Shown in pieces: positions 1 to 6,664 of a DNA stretch of 36,493 nt (positions are counted from its first letter, which is position 1; every line of letters begins with the position of its first letter). The stretch lies in contig JAIEHQ010000052.1 in assembly GCA_029065825.1 (NCBI GenBank), forward strand, positions 1 through 36,493, read 5' to 3'. Source of the stretch: Alistipes sp. Its GTDB lineage: Bacteria > Bacteroidota > Bacteroidia > Bacteroidales > Rikenellaceae. A program made the position numbers and the translations under genes. The notes beneath the pieces are model-generated. The model ran no database searches. It was not told the DNA's origin and worked only from the letters and a program-made list of their open reading frames with translations.

Positions 1-99
1 ATACTCCACCCCGGATGTTCGATTTTCCGGGGAACAAACGTACAGGTCCTGATACAGGACCACTATAACACCTGTCTTATCATGAATTTTCTCAATCAT
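1..99 (-). CDS. Partial CDS, possible glycosyltransferase N-terminus (cut by window edge)
   Basis: A reading frame opens with ATG at 99-97 and stays open to the window edge for 33 codons. It starts 14 nt after the stop of the EpsG-like polymerase gene, so it is probably the next gene of the same operon. The N-terminus contains the stretch GVIVVLYQ, which resembles the first beta strand of family 2 glycosyltransferases (hydrophobic strand followed by LYN or similar). That would suit a polysaccharide operon. The visible part is too short to fix the family, and the metal-binding DxD and catalytic regions lie outside the window. Confidence 0.5.
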   Translation of the reverse strand, partial: MIEKIHDKTGVIVVLYQDLYVCSPENRTSGVEY

Positions 100-113
100 A
101 GCAAAACGAGCAA

Positions 114-1214
114 CTATTCTCTCAATCTGAATTGATGATTTTTAAAATCATCGCTGAATATGGTTTTATAAGGCGTATTCCCCCGGGGTTCGTGCACAAG
201 CGATTTTTCAAATGTCAAAGCGAATCCCAAAAGAATCAAATATCCCCAGGACCTACGATTTACGGACTTCAACACGATGGGCAGCGAAATGATGATCGAA
301 TAGAGGAAATAGAGACTCATCCGTTCGATGTTGTAGTTTCCGCTTCCGATCAAGAAAATGGCAGTTCCCCAAAAAAGCGAATTGATACATGCCGACCGAC
401 GCTTGTCGAGACACAGAATAACCACAATCGAGCTGACAGCTTTCAGCAGAATGCCCAGACCGCTCGACACCTCCTGCATCTCCAACTGCTTGTCGGCATC
501 TTCATATTTTATTGAATAAAACGGAATATTTTCGAATATCACGTTGATGAGGCGGCTCCAGATCTTCAGATAAAAGCCACAGACCAACATCACTATGATG
601 GCCACCCATAAATATTTATGAGGTTTCATATTTATCAGCCAGCACCCCGGCAGCATGATCAGCGCCGAATAGTGGCAACAAGCCGCCAGGATTACGTACA
701 GACAATATCTGAACTTGTTCTGTCCGACGAATTTCATCGCATATATGACAATCATTATGGCCAGCCCCTGCCTGATGACATCGAACAGAAAAAACATCAT
801 TCCATAGAGGATGAATACCGCGATGCCGGCGACATGCGAATCATGTTCCCTGTTGATCCGGTACAAGAAATATACCGACAATACCCAGTAAGCCCCGATA
901 CACCAGATTTGAGGGTCCGTGGCGTGCCTGAATATCATGCCCAGCAACAGAGCGAACGGCTCCAACCCGAGAAATGCGGCAGAGAATCCGAAAAAATCGA
1001 ATTGCACGGGGAGATACTCGAACATATTATAATAATTCTCGTAATCATTCCCGATATCGTATCGGACAATTCCGAATACGCCGAGTATCAGATAGGCTGC
1101 AATCAGAATCGCTCTGACATTATAGCGCACTCCGACATATGCCAGCAAAGGGCACAGCATCAGAATACCGTTATATACAAGATAATCTTCGAGCATAAAA
1201 TTCAACAGCTGCAA
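114..1214 (-). CDS. EpsG-family polysaccharide polymerase (Wzy-like)
   Basis: This 366-residue protein is very hydrophobic, with about ten predicted membrane segments, and belongs by pattern to the EpsG/Wzy family. Recognisable features are the early motif RYDIGNDYENYY, the central motif DVIRQGLAIMIVIYAMKF, where the Arg-Gln after a transmembrane helix is typical of EpsG, and the following HYSALIMLP stretch. Members join undecaprenyl-linked repeat units into a polysaccharide at the periplasmic face of the inner membrane. The gene lies 37 nt after the glycosyltransferase gene and shares an operon with a Wzx flippase, which fits a Wzx/Wzy-dependent pathway. It is visibly AT-richer than the flanking housekeeping genes, as is usual for exchangeable polysaccharide genes. 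The glycosidic linkage formed cannot be deduced. Confidence 0.82.
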   Translation of the reverse strand: MQLLNFMLEDYLVYNGILMLCPLLAYVGVRYNVRAILIAAYLILGVFGIVRYDIGNDYENYYNMFEYLPVQFDFFGFSAAFLGLEPFALLLGMIFRHATDPQIWCIGAYWVLSVYFLYRINREHDSHVAGIAVFILYGMMFFLFDVIRQGLAIMIVIYAMKFVGQNKFRYCLYVILAACCHYSALIMLPGCWLINMKPHKYLWVAIIVMLVCGFYLKIWSRLINVIFENIPFYSIKYEDADKQLEMQEVSSGLGILLKAVSSIVVILCLDKRRSACINSLFWGTAIFLIGSGNYNIERMSLYFLYSIIISLPIVLKSVNRRSWGYLILLGFALTFEKSLVHEPRGNTPYKTIFSDDFKNHQFRLRE

Positions 1215-1251
1215 CGGATCGGCAACGACCGCGCAACAACATACTTACCAC

Positions 1252-1998
1252 CTAAAAAATCACAGCCGCAGCCATCTTGCGCAAATGGAATGCGACACGT
1301 GCTCCGACAGACAATTCGACCGGCGGATGAAGATAATATTTCACATAACGACTATTCCGCGTATTGACCTGCTCGCCGAACAAAAGCTCCGGCTTGAAAC
1401 CCAGCTTCCAGTAAACGTAACACAAACTCAGCTGATCGCGGTTGGCATGTTCGAGAAAGGTCTTCCACCACAATTCGGAGATGGCGACAACCGCATCGTC
1501 GCGATGCGCCCGGAGCAGCATGTTGTTTTCATAAAGCCCGAAGTGGTGCGGAAATCCCTCGGACTGGAGGAAACGGCACTGCTCCCTGAGGGTTTTGAAC
1601 CTGTCCTTGCCCAGTTTGGCACACTCCCGGATCTCATCGTAGATGCAGTCCCGCCACAGATGGGGCACCTGCGCAATCAAGGTCCCGCCCGCTATGAGCC
1701 GGTCGCAGATTTCATAGAAATCCTCGCTTTCGATGGTAATGTTCGCGTCCAGATACAGGCTGTACCGATAATCGCCGAGCACTTTGTGGGGCAGCAGCTT
1801 CGGATAGCGGGAAAGACGGGTCGCATTGTCGTTCTCGTAAGGAATCCTCCGTATCTCCCAAACCCCGATGCGCGTCTCTGCGATATCGTTCGAAAAACAG
1901 ACGTAGTCCCAGTCGCCCCTCACGGCCTTCGGCTGGCGAAGGTCGTCGTAAGATCCGACAAGGCAGGTGTATATGACTTTCTTCCTCTTATTTTCCAT
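1252..1998 (-). CDS. Glycosyltransferase of the TOD1/MUCI70 (DUF616) type
   Basis: The 248-residue product opens with KKVIYTCLVGSYDDL and continues with DWDYVCFSND, RLSRYPKLLPHKVL, YSLYLDANI and HLWRDCIYDEI. Later come GLYENNMLLRAHRD and a WW pair followed by RDQLSLCYVYWKL. This order matches the DUF616 glycosyltransferase-like domain, whose bacterial members sit in surface polysaccharide clusters. The YLDAN segment occupies the place of the DxD-like nucleotide-sugar site. No signal peptide or membrane helix is seen, so it likely acts at the cytoplasmic face of the membrane. It starts 4 nt after the CapA-like gene ends, indicating tight cotranscription. The donor sugar and linkage are unknown. 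Confidence 0.8.
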   Translation of the reverse strand: MENKRKKVIYTCLVGSYDDLRQPKAVRGDWDYVCFSNDIAETRIGVWEIRRIPYENDNATRLSRYPKLLPHKVLGDYRYSLYLDANITIESEDFYEICDRLIAGGTLIAQVPHLWRDCIYDEIRECAKLGKDRFKTLREQCRFLQSEGFPHHFGLYENNMLLRAHRDDAVVAISELWWKTFLEHANRDQLSLCYVYWKLGFKPELLFGEQVNTRNSRYVKYYLHPPVELSVGARVAFHLRKMAAAVIF

Positions 1999-2002
1999 CG
2001 TT

Positions 2003-3130
2003 TTACAAAGTCTTATTCACAGAATAACGCAACCGGTCGAGGTGACTCTCGCAGTTGATGTAGTTCGCTATCCTGTATTTTTTCCGGGTCTTGAATGCCG
2101 AGGACAAGAATTTCAATTTATACAGAACTTTCGACAAGAAATTGGTTTTGGGTTCGAACACTCCGAGCATCAACTCCCGATAGAGATCGTAATTCTTTTC
2201 CACTTCGGCCTGCAGCAGCTCGTCGGAGGCAATGATTTCATTCAGGCGACGGATATTCCCGAAAAAACCGTCGGTATCCTTCATCGGAGCCACCACGCTG
2301 TCGCCAAGACACTGTATGTACGGCATCAGCACAAAAGAGACCCCGGCGCCCGACAAATTCAATCCAACGAGATACCCCTCGTGCCAGAAGCGCTCCGTCT
2401 TTTCATGCGGTTTGTCGAAACAGAAATTTCCCACTCCATAGAATATCGGAGCCTCCCGATAAACCTCGTATCCACTATAGCAATGCTGGTGATGGTTGAT
2501 GACCGCATCCGCTCCCGCATCGACAAAAAAACGGTATGTCCGCTTCATGCGCAAACTCGGCAGATTGAATCGCTCATGCCCTCCGTGGACCACCACAATG
2601 ACCTTATCCGCCTCCTGCTTCGCCTGCCGAATCTGATAATACACCGCAACCGGATCGAGCGGATTGGCACCGGGACTTGTTCTTGTCGCGATGCTAAATT
2701 CTTGTTCGCAACAATTGACAACCGCGACTTTCAGTCCGTCCTTTTCCAACAGCAGGGGACGGGCCGCCGCCTCCAGATTCGCTCCGACACCGACATACGA
2801 TATGTTTTTTTCATCCAGCACCTCAACCGTATTGTTCAACGCGGCCGCACCATAGTCCATCACATGGTTGTTCGCCATCGTCACACCGGTTATGCCCAAC
2901 CACTTCAATGCTTCCGCAGCACAACTGCCGTTTCTCAGATTCGGCCCCTCCTTGGCTATCGGCGACGCTCCTGCCGGAGGCAGAATCGTCGTCTCGAAAT
3001 TCACGATATTGAAATCGGCAGACTCAAAACAAGGCCTGATCGGTCCGAGCACGGCATCAAACTCGCCGGCCGCGAACTTGTCCTCGAGGATTTTGCTCGG
3101 TGCAAAATCACCTCCGAATACGATATTCAT
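2003..3130 (-). CDS. CapA/PgsA-family metallophosphatase-like capsule protein
   Basis: This 375-residue protein has the CapA (PGA_cap) fold signature in order: GGDFAPS, NFETTI, ANNHVMDYG, YVGVGAN, VVVVHGGHER, AVINHHQHCYSGYE and IFYGVGNFCFDK. These are the metal-binding loops of the calcineurin-like superfamily. Family members are known from poly-gamma-glutamate synthesis, but many sit in polysaccharide clusters where their reaction is unclear. No signal peptide is visible, so it is probably cytoplasmic or peripheral. Its ATG overlaps the TGA of the flippase gene (ATGA at 3130-3127), which suggests translational coupling. A role in modifying or processing the polysaccharide is inference. No polyglutamate ligase partner is seen in the window. 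Confidence 0.85.
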   Translation of the reverse strand: MNIVFGGDFAPSKILEDKFAAGEFDAVLGPIRPCFESADFNIVNFETTILPPAGASPIAKEGPNLRNGSCAAEALKWLGITGVTMANNHVMDYGAAALNNTVEVLDEKNISYVGVGANLEAAARPLLLEKDGLKVAVVNCCEQEFSIATRTSPGANPLDPVAVYYQIRQAKQEADKVIVVVHGGHERFNLPSLRMKRTYRFFVDAGADAVINHHQHCYSGYEVYREAPIFYGVGNFCFDKPHEKTERFWHEGYLVGLNLSGAGVSFVLMPYIQCLGDSVVAPMKDTDGFFGNIRRLNEIIASDELLQAEVEKNYDLYRELMLGVFEPKTNFLSKVLYKLKFLSSAFKTRKKYRIANYINCESHLDRLRYSVNKTL

Positions 3131-4578
3131 TTTTTATTGACAACCAATTTATAAATTTTGCACAACTGGCTCCGACTCTCCGGAAAAATACTCAAGAACA
3201 CCAGGTAAGCCATACACGAAATCCCTATTCCCAATATCGAAAGCAGGATAGAATCCAGCGTCCGGCTCAGAAGAAGAGAGACGGCGACCATAAGCACGGA
3301 GGCGATCAGCGAATATCTCACATTGAGCAGCAGCTCCGCAAACGATGTACGAATCAATATTTTCAATGCCACGACACTTACAAATATCAACTCCAGCCTC
3401 ACAAGCGACCTGGCGACATACAGCACCTCGTAGCCATATCTGACAGCGACAAGAACCGCAGGAATCAGCACAACCAGATGCAACACCTGAACGATCAGGG
3501 AGACCTTCGGCTTTCCGAGCGCGCGGAACACTTCGCTGTTGTAATGACTGAATATTATCGTCACGGCACTCATCAAGCCCCACAAACCAATAAATCCGAC
3601 AGCCTCCGTCCATTGAGAGCCGAGAAGCACCTCGCAGACGGTCGAACTGTAGCAAAAAATAATGACCCCGATGGGAAATACGACCATGGCCAAAAATTTC
3701 TGGCAAGTCAGAAACATCGACTTCAACTCGGACACGCTCGCTTGCAAGCGGGACAGCGAAGAGAAGATGATAGGCGTCGTAGCCGCCGTTACCAATCCCA
3801 TGATCTGACCTACGGTGGTCATCGAAGTCTTATATATTCCCAATATATGGTCATTCAGACAGACTCCGACGATAAAGACATCGACATAGCTCGTCATCCA
3901 GATCGCCACAGCCTCGCACATCGACCAGAAAGTGAAGGAAAACATCTCCCGCAGCTTCGCAAAGGAATAATAAAACGAAGGCTTCCACTTCGAGTAATAA
4001 GTCAGCAGCGCCGCATTCAGCAGATCGCGGACTATCGTTCCGATAATCAGCGCCCAATAGCTTCTGAACAGGAATGCCAGCGGAATGGTGACCACAATGG
4101 GAACGACGATGCCGACGATCCTTACCTTGAAAAGAGTCTTGAAGTCGAGATCCCTTTTGTACAATGCCATCTGAATACTCGAGAACGCCTCCAGCACGAT
4201 GGAGACGCACGCGACCGCAATGACCGCCCCCAGACCGGGATTCCCGACGAGCGCGGCAAGAGGCTCCCTGAACAAAATGATGAAACCCCACAATACCGCC
4301 GACAGGAAAAGATTGCTCCAGAAAGCGACGTCGGTATTTCGAATCCGGTCCTCTTCCGACTCGAATTCATGCTGTATCAGATATTTCTGAAATCCTGCAT
4401 CGGTAAATACCTCGACAAACGTGATGATCATCGTGATTGTCGCGACGACACCGAACGCCTCCGGAGCGAGCAGTCTGGCCAGTACGATATTGGAAACGGG
4501 CGAGACCAGCTTCGAAGCCAGTTCCGTCAGGGACGACCATCGGGTCGCCGTCAGCACCTTATGATTTTGCACAGCCAT
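3127..4578 (-). CDS. Wzx-type oligosaccharide flippase (MATE/PST superfamily)
   Basis: This 483-residue integral membrane protein has about fourteen hydrophobic segments. The N-terminus RWSSLTELASKLVSPVSNIVLARLLAPEAFG is typical of the WzxC/PST lipopolysaccharide flippase group. It continues with VVATITMIITFVEVFTDAGFQKYLIQ, which is also characteristic. Such proteins move undecaprenyl-pyrophosphate-linked repeat units across the inner membrane for polymerisation by Wzy. It is the first polysaccharide gene after the integrase-antiterminator fusion gene, 43 nt downstream of that stop codon, and overlaps the CapA-like gene by 4 nt. The length is normal for the family. Confidence 0.9.
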   Translation of the reverse strand: MAVQNHKVLTATRWSSLTELASKLVSPVSNIVLARLLAPEAFGVVATITMIITFVEVFTDAGFQKYLIQHEFESEEDRIRNTDVAFWSNLFLSAVLWGFIILFREPLAALVGNPGLGAVIAVACVSIVLEAFSSIQMALYKRDLDFKTLFKVRIVGIVVPIVVTIPLAFLFRSYWALIIGTIVRDLLNAALLTYYSKWKPSFYYSFAKLREMFSFTFWSMCEAVAIWMTSYVDVFIVGVCLNDHILGIYKTSMTTVGQIMGLVTAATTPIIFSSLSRLQASVSELKSMFLTCQKFLAMVVFPIGVIIFCYSSTVCEVLLGSQWTEAVGFIGLWGLMSAVTIIFSHYNSEVFRALGKPKVSLIVQVLHLVVLIPAVLVAVRYGYEVLYVARSLVRLELIFVSVVALKILIRTSFAELLLNVRYSLIASVLMVAVSLLLSRTLDSILLSILGIGISCMAYLVFLSIFPESRSQLCKIYKLVVNKK

Positions 4579-4621
4579 TACAGCCTAAAAACAAATATTA
4601 GTTGTATCAATCCTTTCTATT

Positions 4622-6085
4622 TCAGCCGATCGAATCTTCCAAGACACTCTGATACCTCTCTTCGGAGATCTTTTTGACGAGAGCGGGACTCGCATCCACC
4701 ACCCACTCGATCCCGTTTCTGTCCGGCAGCATCAGGCGATAGACGACCCGTTGCGGAACCATGCCCTTTTGCGAGACGACTTGCCGCCCGAACGTTCCGA
4801 CCTTGCCCGCGAAATTTCCCCCGATCACTTCGACCCGGTCTCCCTCCTCGAGCACGAAAGTGCCGGCGGGACGGATCTCCATATCGGAAGTAAACCCGTC
4901 GATAGCCGCCCGGTACTCCTCCATCTGCTTCTCGGGAATCACCGCATAAAGCCTGTCGGCCCCCTCCCGGTAACACCATGCAAGATCGCCGATGCTTCGG
5001 AACAGCGGCGCCACCTCCGAAATCCGGCTGCGGAAAAAAAGCAGTCCGGGAATTACCGGTCTTTTCTCGTACACGAGTTTGCGCCCTATCTTGCCGGCGA
5101 TCTCCTCGCATGGATAATAGATCTCCGGAACGACGATGCCGAGGTGCCGCATCCGCGCCTGCAATCTGTCGTAACCGACATGCGGACGCAGCTGCATGGC
5201 GAACCACTGCTCCGGATTCTCGGTCAGAACCCGACAAACCGCCTCTCTCATACGGCCGCATGTCCGCCCGGGCGCTGCCGCCGGGGCGACCAATGCGAAC
5301 ACCGGATTCAGGACAGGCCTTCTGCCGGCACAGCCGAGGATCGACGACGGAGCGAAATCGCACTTCAGGGCCGTCATGCACCACATGTCCAGCGCGACAT
5401 CGTCCGATATGTTCGGCATCAGAATCCCCACCGACTCCAGGGCATCCGCGAACAGACTCCGGATCCTGCTCCTGAGCTGCCGCCCGCTCCTCTGCGACTG
5501 CTTCAGCGGAAAGAGGTACTTGCACCTGGGCCTGGAGTAGCTGGCGACGATATCGGCAAGGAGCGGATTCCCGCCCGCATATCCGTCTTTCCGGAAATTC
5601 GCGAGGCAATCGAAGGCAAGCCCTCCGTTCAGCACGGCGAAGAGCACCAGATCCGCCGCCAGGCGATGCTCGCCCCTCAGGCAGCATCTGTTCCGCACGA
5701 GTCGCCGCAGTTTGTCGTCGAGCTTCGGATCGACTTCATTGACGAACATGATGTCCGGAAGATCGAGAATACGCCTGCGGACCCGGCCGAATCCCCCGCA
5801 CTCTTCCGCCAGCCCCTCCTCGATAGCCTTTCCGTAGAGAGCGGAAAGATGCTTTATGTAATAGGCACTGGTCTTGCGGGTGTAACTCCCGGCCAAAAGC
5901 CATGCCCCCCATTCGAGCAGCAGCTCTTCCGTAAAATCCGCAAATCCGATCGTCCGCCCCCCGAGAAACCGGACGAATGCCGAATAGGCCTGCTTCAGAC
6001 TGCCGGCACTCCTCTCGTTCCGAACCTCCTCGATTCTGGTTCGAAAAAAATCGTACACGCCGACAGTTGCAGACACCGGACACAT
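4622..6085 (-). CDS. Degenerate tyrosine recombinase fused to NusG/UpxY-type antiterminator
   Basis: This 487-residue protein joins two modules. Residues about 8-105 read as the SAM-like core-binding domain of Bacteroidetes integrases: YDFFRTRIEE, then FADFTEELLLEWGAWLL, then KTSAYYIKHLSALYGKAIEEGL. Residues about 125-266 read as the catalytic-like domain, but the usual active residues appear lost. The first-Arg region is NGGLAFD, the RH motif is VALDMWCM, and the GH...Y end is LGCAGRRPVLNPVF. Residues about 292-397 form an NGN domain (WFAMQLRPHVGYDRLQARM, then GIVVPEIYYP, then RPVIPGLLFF). Residues about 410-470 form a KOW domain (EEGDRVEVIGGNFAGKVG). UpxY-type NusG paralogs prevent premature termination in capsule operons and are usually the first gene, as here. 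The recombinase part probably binds DNA without cutting it (inference). Domain boundaries are by eye. GC content resembles the core genes rather than the AT-rich polysaccharide genes downstream. Confidence 0.85.
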   Translation of the reverse strand: MCPVSATVGVYDFFRTRIEEVRNERSAGSLKQAYSAFVRFLGGRTIGFADFTEELLLEWGAWLLAGSYTRKTSAYYIKHLSALYGKAIEEGLAEECGGFGRVRRRILDLPDIMFVNEVDPKLDDKLRRLVRNRCCLRGEHRLAADLVLFAVLNGGLAFDCLANFRKDGYAGGNPLLADIVASYSRPRCKYLFPLKQSQRSGRQLRSRIRSLFADALESVGILMPNISDDVALDMWCMTALKCDFAPSSILGCAGRRPVLNPVFALVAPAAAPGRTCGRMREAVCRVLTENPEQWFAMQLRPHVGYDRLQARMRHLGIVVPEIYYPCEEIAGKIGRKLVYEKRPVIPGLLFFRSRISEVAPLFRSIGDLAWCYREGADRLYAVIPEKQMEEYRAAIDGFTSDMEIRPAGTFVLEEGDRVEVIGGNFAGKVGTFGRQVVSQKGMVPQRVVYRLMLPDRNGIEWVVDASPALVKKISEERYQSVLEDSIG

Positions 6086-6136
6086 TACGAATAACGGTTA
6101 ATATACATTATTTTTCAAGACACACCCTCTCTTCCC

Positions 6137-6152
6137 CCGCTTCAAAAAGCGG
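6137..6152 (-). promoter_or_regulatory. Leader hairpin CCGCTT/AAGCGG
   Basis: In the leftward transcript CCGCTT, a TTTG loop and AAGCGG form a perfect 6-bp stem about 50 nt before the start codon. No U-tract follows directly, so it is not a classical terminator. A hairpin exposed in the non-template strand is the kind of element that RfaH-type NusG paralogs recognise. Assigning that role here is inference from position. Confidence 0.4.
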
Positions 6153-6164
6153 AGTCCCCCAAGA

Positions 6165-6214
6165 CTGCCGAACCGATCGCTTCGCGCGCTGGTGCACCCA
6201 AGGGTCGGAGGCAG
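6165..6214 (-). promoter_or_regulatory. Leader closing stem CTGCC/GGCAG with inner hairpin
   Basis: In the leftward leader CTGCC (6214-6210) can pair with GGCAG (6169-6165), enclosing a smaller ACCC/GGGT stem near 6198-6207. The structure would fold the first part of the leader between the start site and the hairpin at 6137-6152. It is weak by eye and needs a folding calculation. Confidence 0.25.
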
Positions 6215-6229
6215 CCATCCGTTCGTTCA

Positions 6230-6252
6230 TTAAAGTATATAACATGCTTTAA
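6230..6252. repeat. 23-bp near-palindrome at the predicted transcription start
   Basis: Perfect 6-bp arms TTAAAG (6230-6235) and CTTTAA (6247-6252) enclose 11 bp. Counting inward, 9 of 11 positions per arm are symmetric. It lies directly at the predicted start site of the leftward operon. The layout of two inverted arms around a short centre resembles a tyrosine recombinase core site or a dimeric repressor operator. Which protein binds it is unknown. Confidence 0.55.
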
Positions 6253-6259
6253 CAGTGCG

Positions 6260-6287
6260 CAAACATAACATTTTTTACCGACACAAA
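6260..6287 (-). promoter_or_regulatory. Promoter of the integrase-antiterminator polysaccharide operon
   Basis: Read on the minus strand, TATGTTTG at 6267-6260 matches the -7 consensus TAnnTTTG exactly. A T-rich run ending in TTTG (6290-6284) lies upstream as a loose -33 element, with a spacer (16 nt) shorter than usual. The start site is predicted near 6253, giving a leader of about 165 nt before the ATG at 6085. A leader of this length is what an antiterminator-controlled operon would need. Confidence 0.6.
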
Positions 6288-6497
6288 AAAATCCGGCGGA
6301 CGCCGATTTCCCGAAAGCGGGGCATAATACGCCGCAATTTCCCGCAAAACGGCCCGAAAACACGGCTTTTTCCCGGATCGCAGCATCTATTTCCGCAATA
6401 ATATTCCCACCACAACAACCCACAAACAACTGATTCACAACGACAATCCCTCAAAAGAGGGAGGGGGGGGAATTTTCGAAAAAACGACAAAAAAACA

Positions 6498-6529
6498 TTT
6501 GTTTATTAAGTACTTTTGACGTAGTTTTG
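6498..6529 (+). promoter_or_regulatory. Promoter of the wecA-like/export operon
   Basis: TAGTTTTG at 6522-6529 matches TAnnTTTG exactly and is preceded by TTTG at 6498-6501 with a 20-nt spacer, close to the Bacteroidetes optimum. Transcription should start near 6536, leaving a leader of about 130 nt before the ATG at 6665. The spacer contains the palindrome AAGTACTT (6508-6515), a possible operator. A second TAnnTTTG match at 6511-6518 has no properly spaced -33 partner. Confidence 0.7.
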
Positions 6530-6664
6530 CACGCGTCGCAGAGGGGGAGCGCTTTCCGCTCGGAAGCCCCGTCCCGCGGCATGCGAACAGAGACTACATT
6601 GGCAATAATAATGAAGAAACAATACGCCCGAATCGCTAACCTTTAATAAAACCTGAAACCATCC

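Larger units (their letters stand above)
6086..6664. other. 579-bp divergent regulatory region, no gene
   Basis: This is the longest gene-free stretch of the window. It separates the leftward polysaccharide operon from the rightward initiation and export operon. I see outward-facing promoters at about 6260-6287 (minus) and 6498-6529 (plus), a near-palindrome at 6230-6252, and leader hairpins at 6137-6152 and 6165-6214. There is also a 12-bp palindrome at 6294-6305 (CGGCG, GA, CGCCG), a hairpin at 6447-6462 and an 8-bp palindrome (AAGTACTT) at 6508-6515. Open frames inside it have no protein-like composition. I found no long inverted repeats flanking either promoter that would mark a classic invertible segment. 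Confidence 0.7.

Noticed and set aside
4622..6085. Integrase of a mobile element
   Set aside because: No attachment-site direct repeats, excision or mobilisation genes are nearby. Catalytic residues are substituted and the protein carries an antiterminator domain.
6142..6438. 98-codon minus-strand frame in the divergent region
   Set aside because: It crosses the predicted promoter and leader of the fusion gene, is Cys- and Gly-rich without family resemblance, and ends inside the leader.
6511..6518. Second TAnnTTTG match (TACTTTTG) upstream of the wecA-like gene
   Set aside because: No TTTG-type -33 element at the right distance. The match at 6522-6529 has one.
6086..6664. Invertible promoter segment of the classic Bacteroides capsule type
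   Set aside because: No long inverted repeats flank either promoter, and the only recombinase-like protein here appears to lack catalytic residues.
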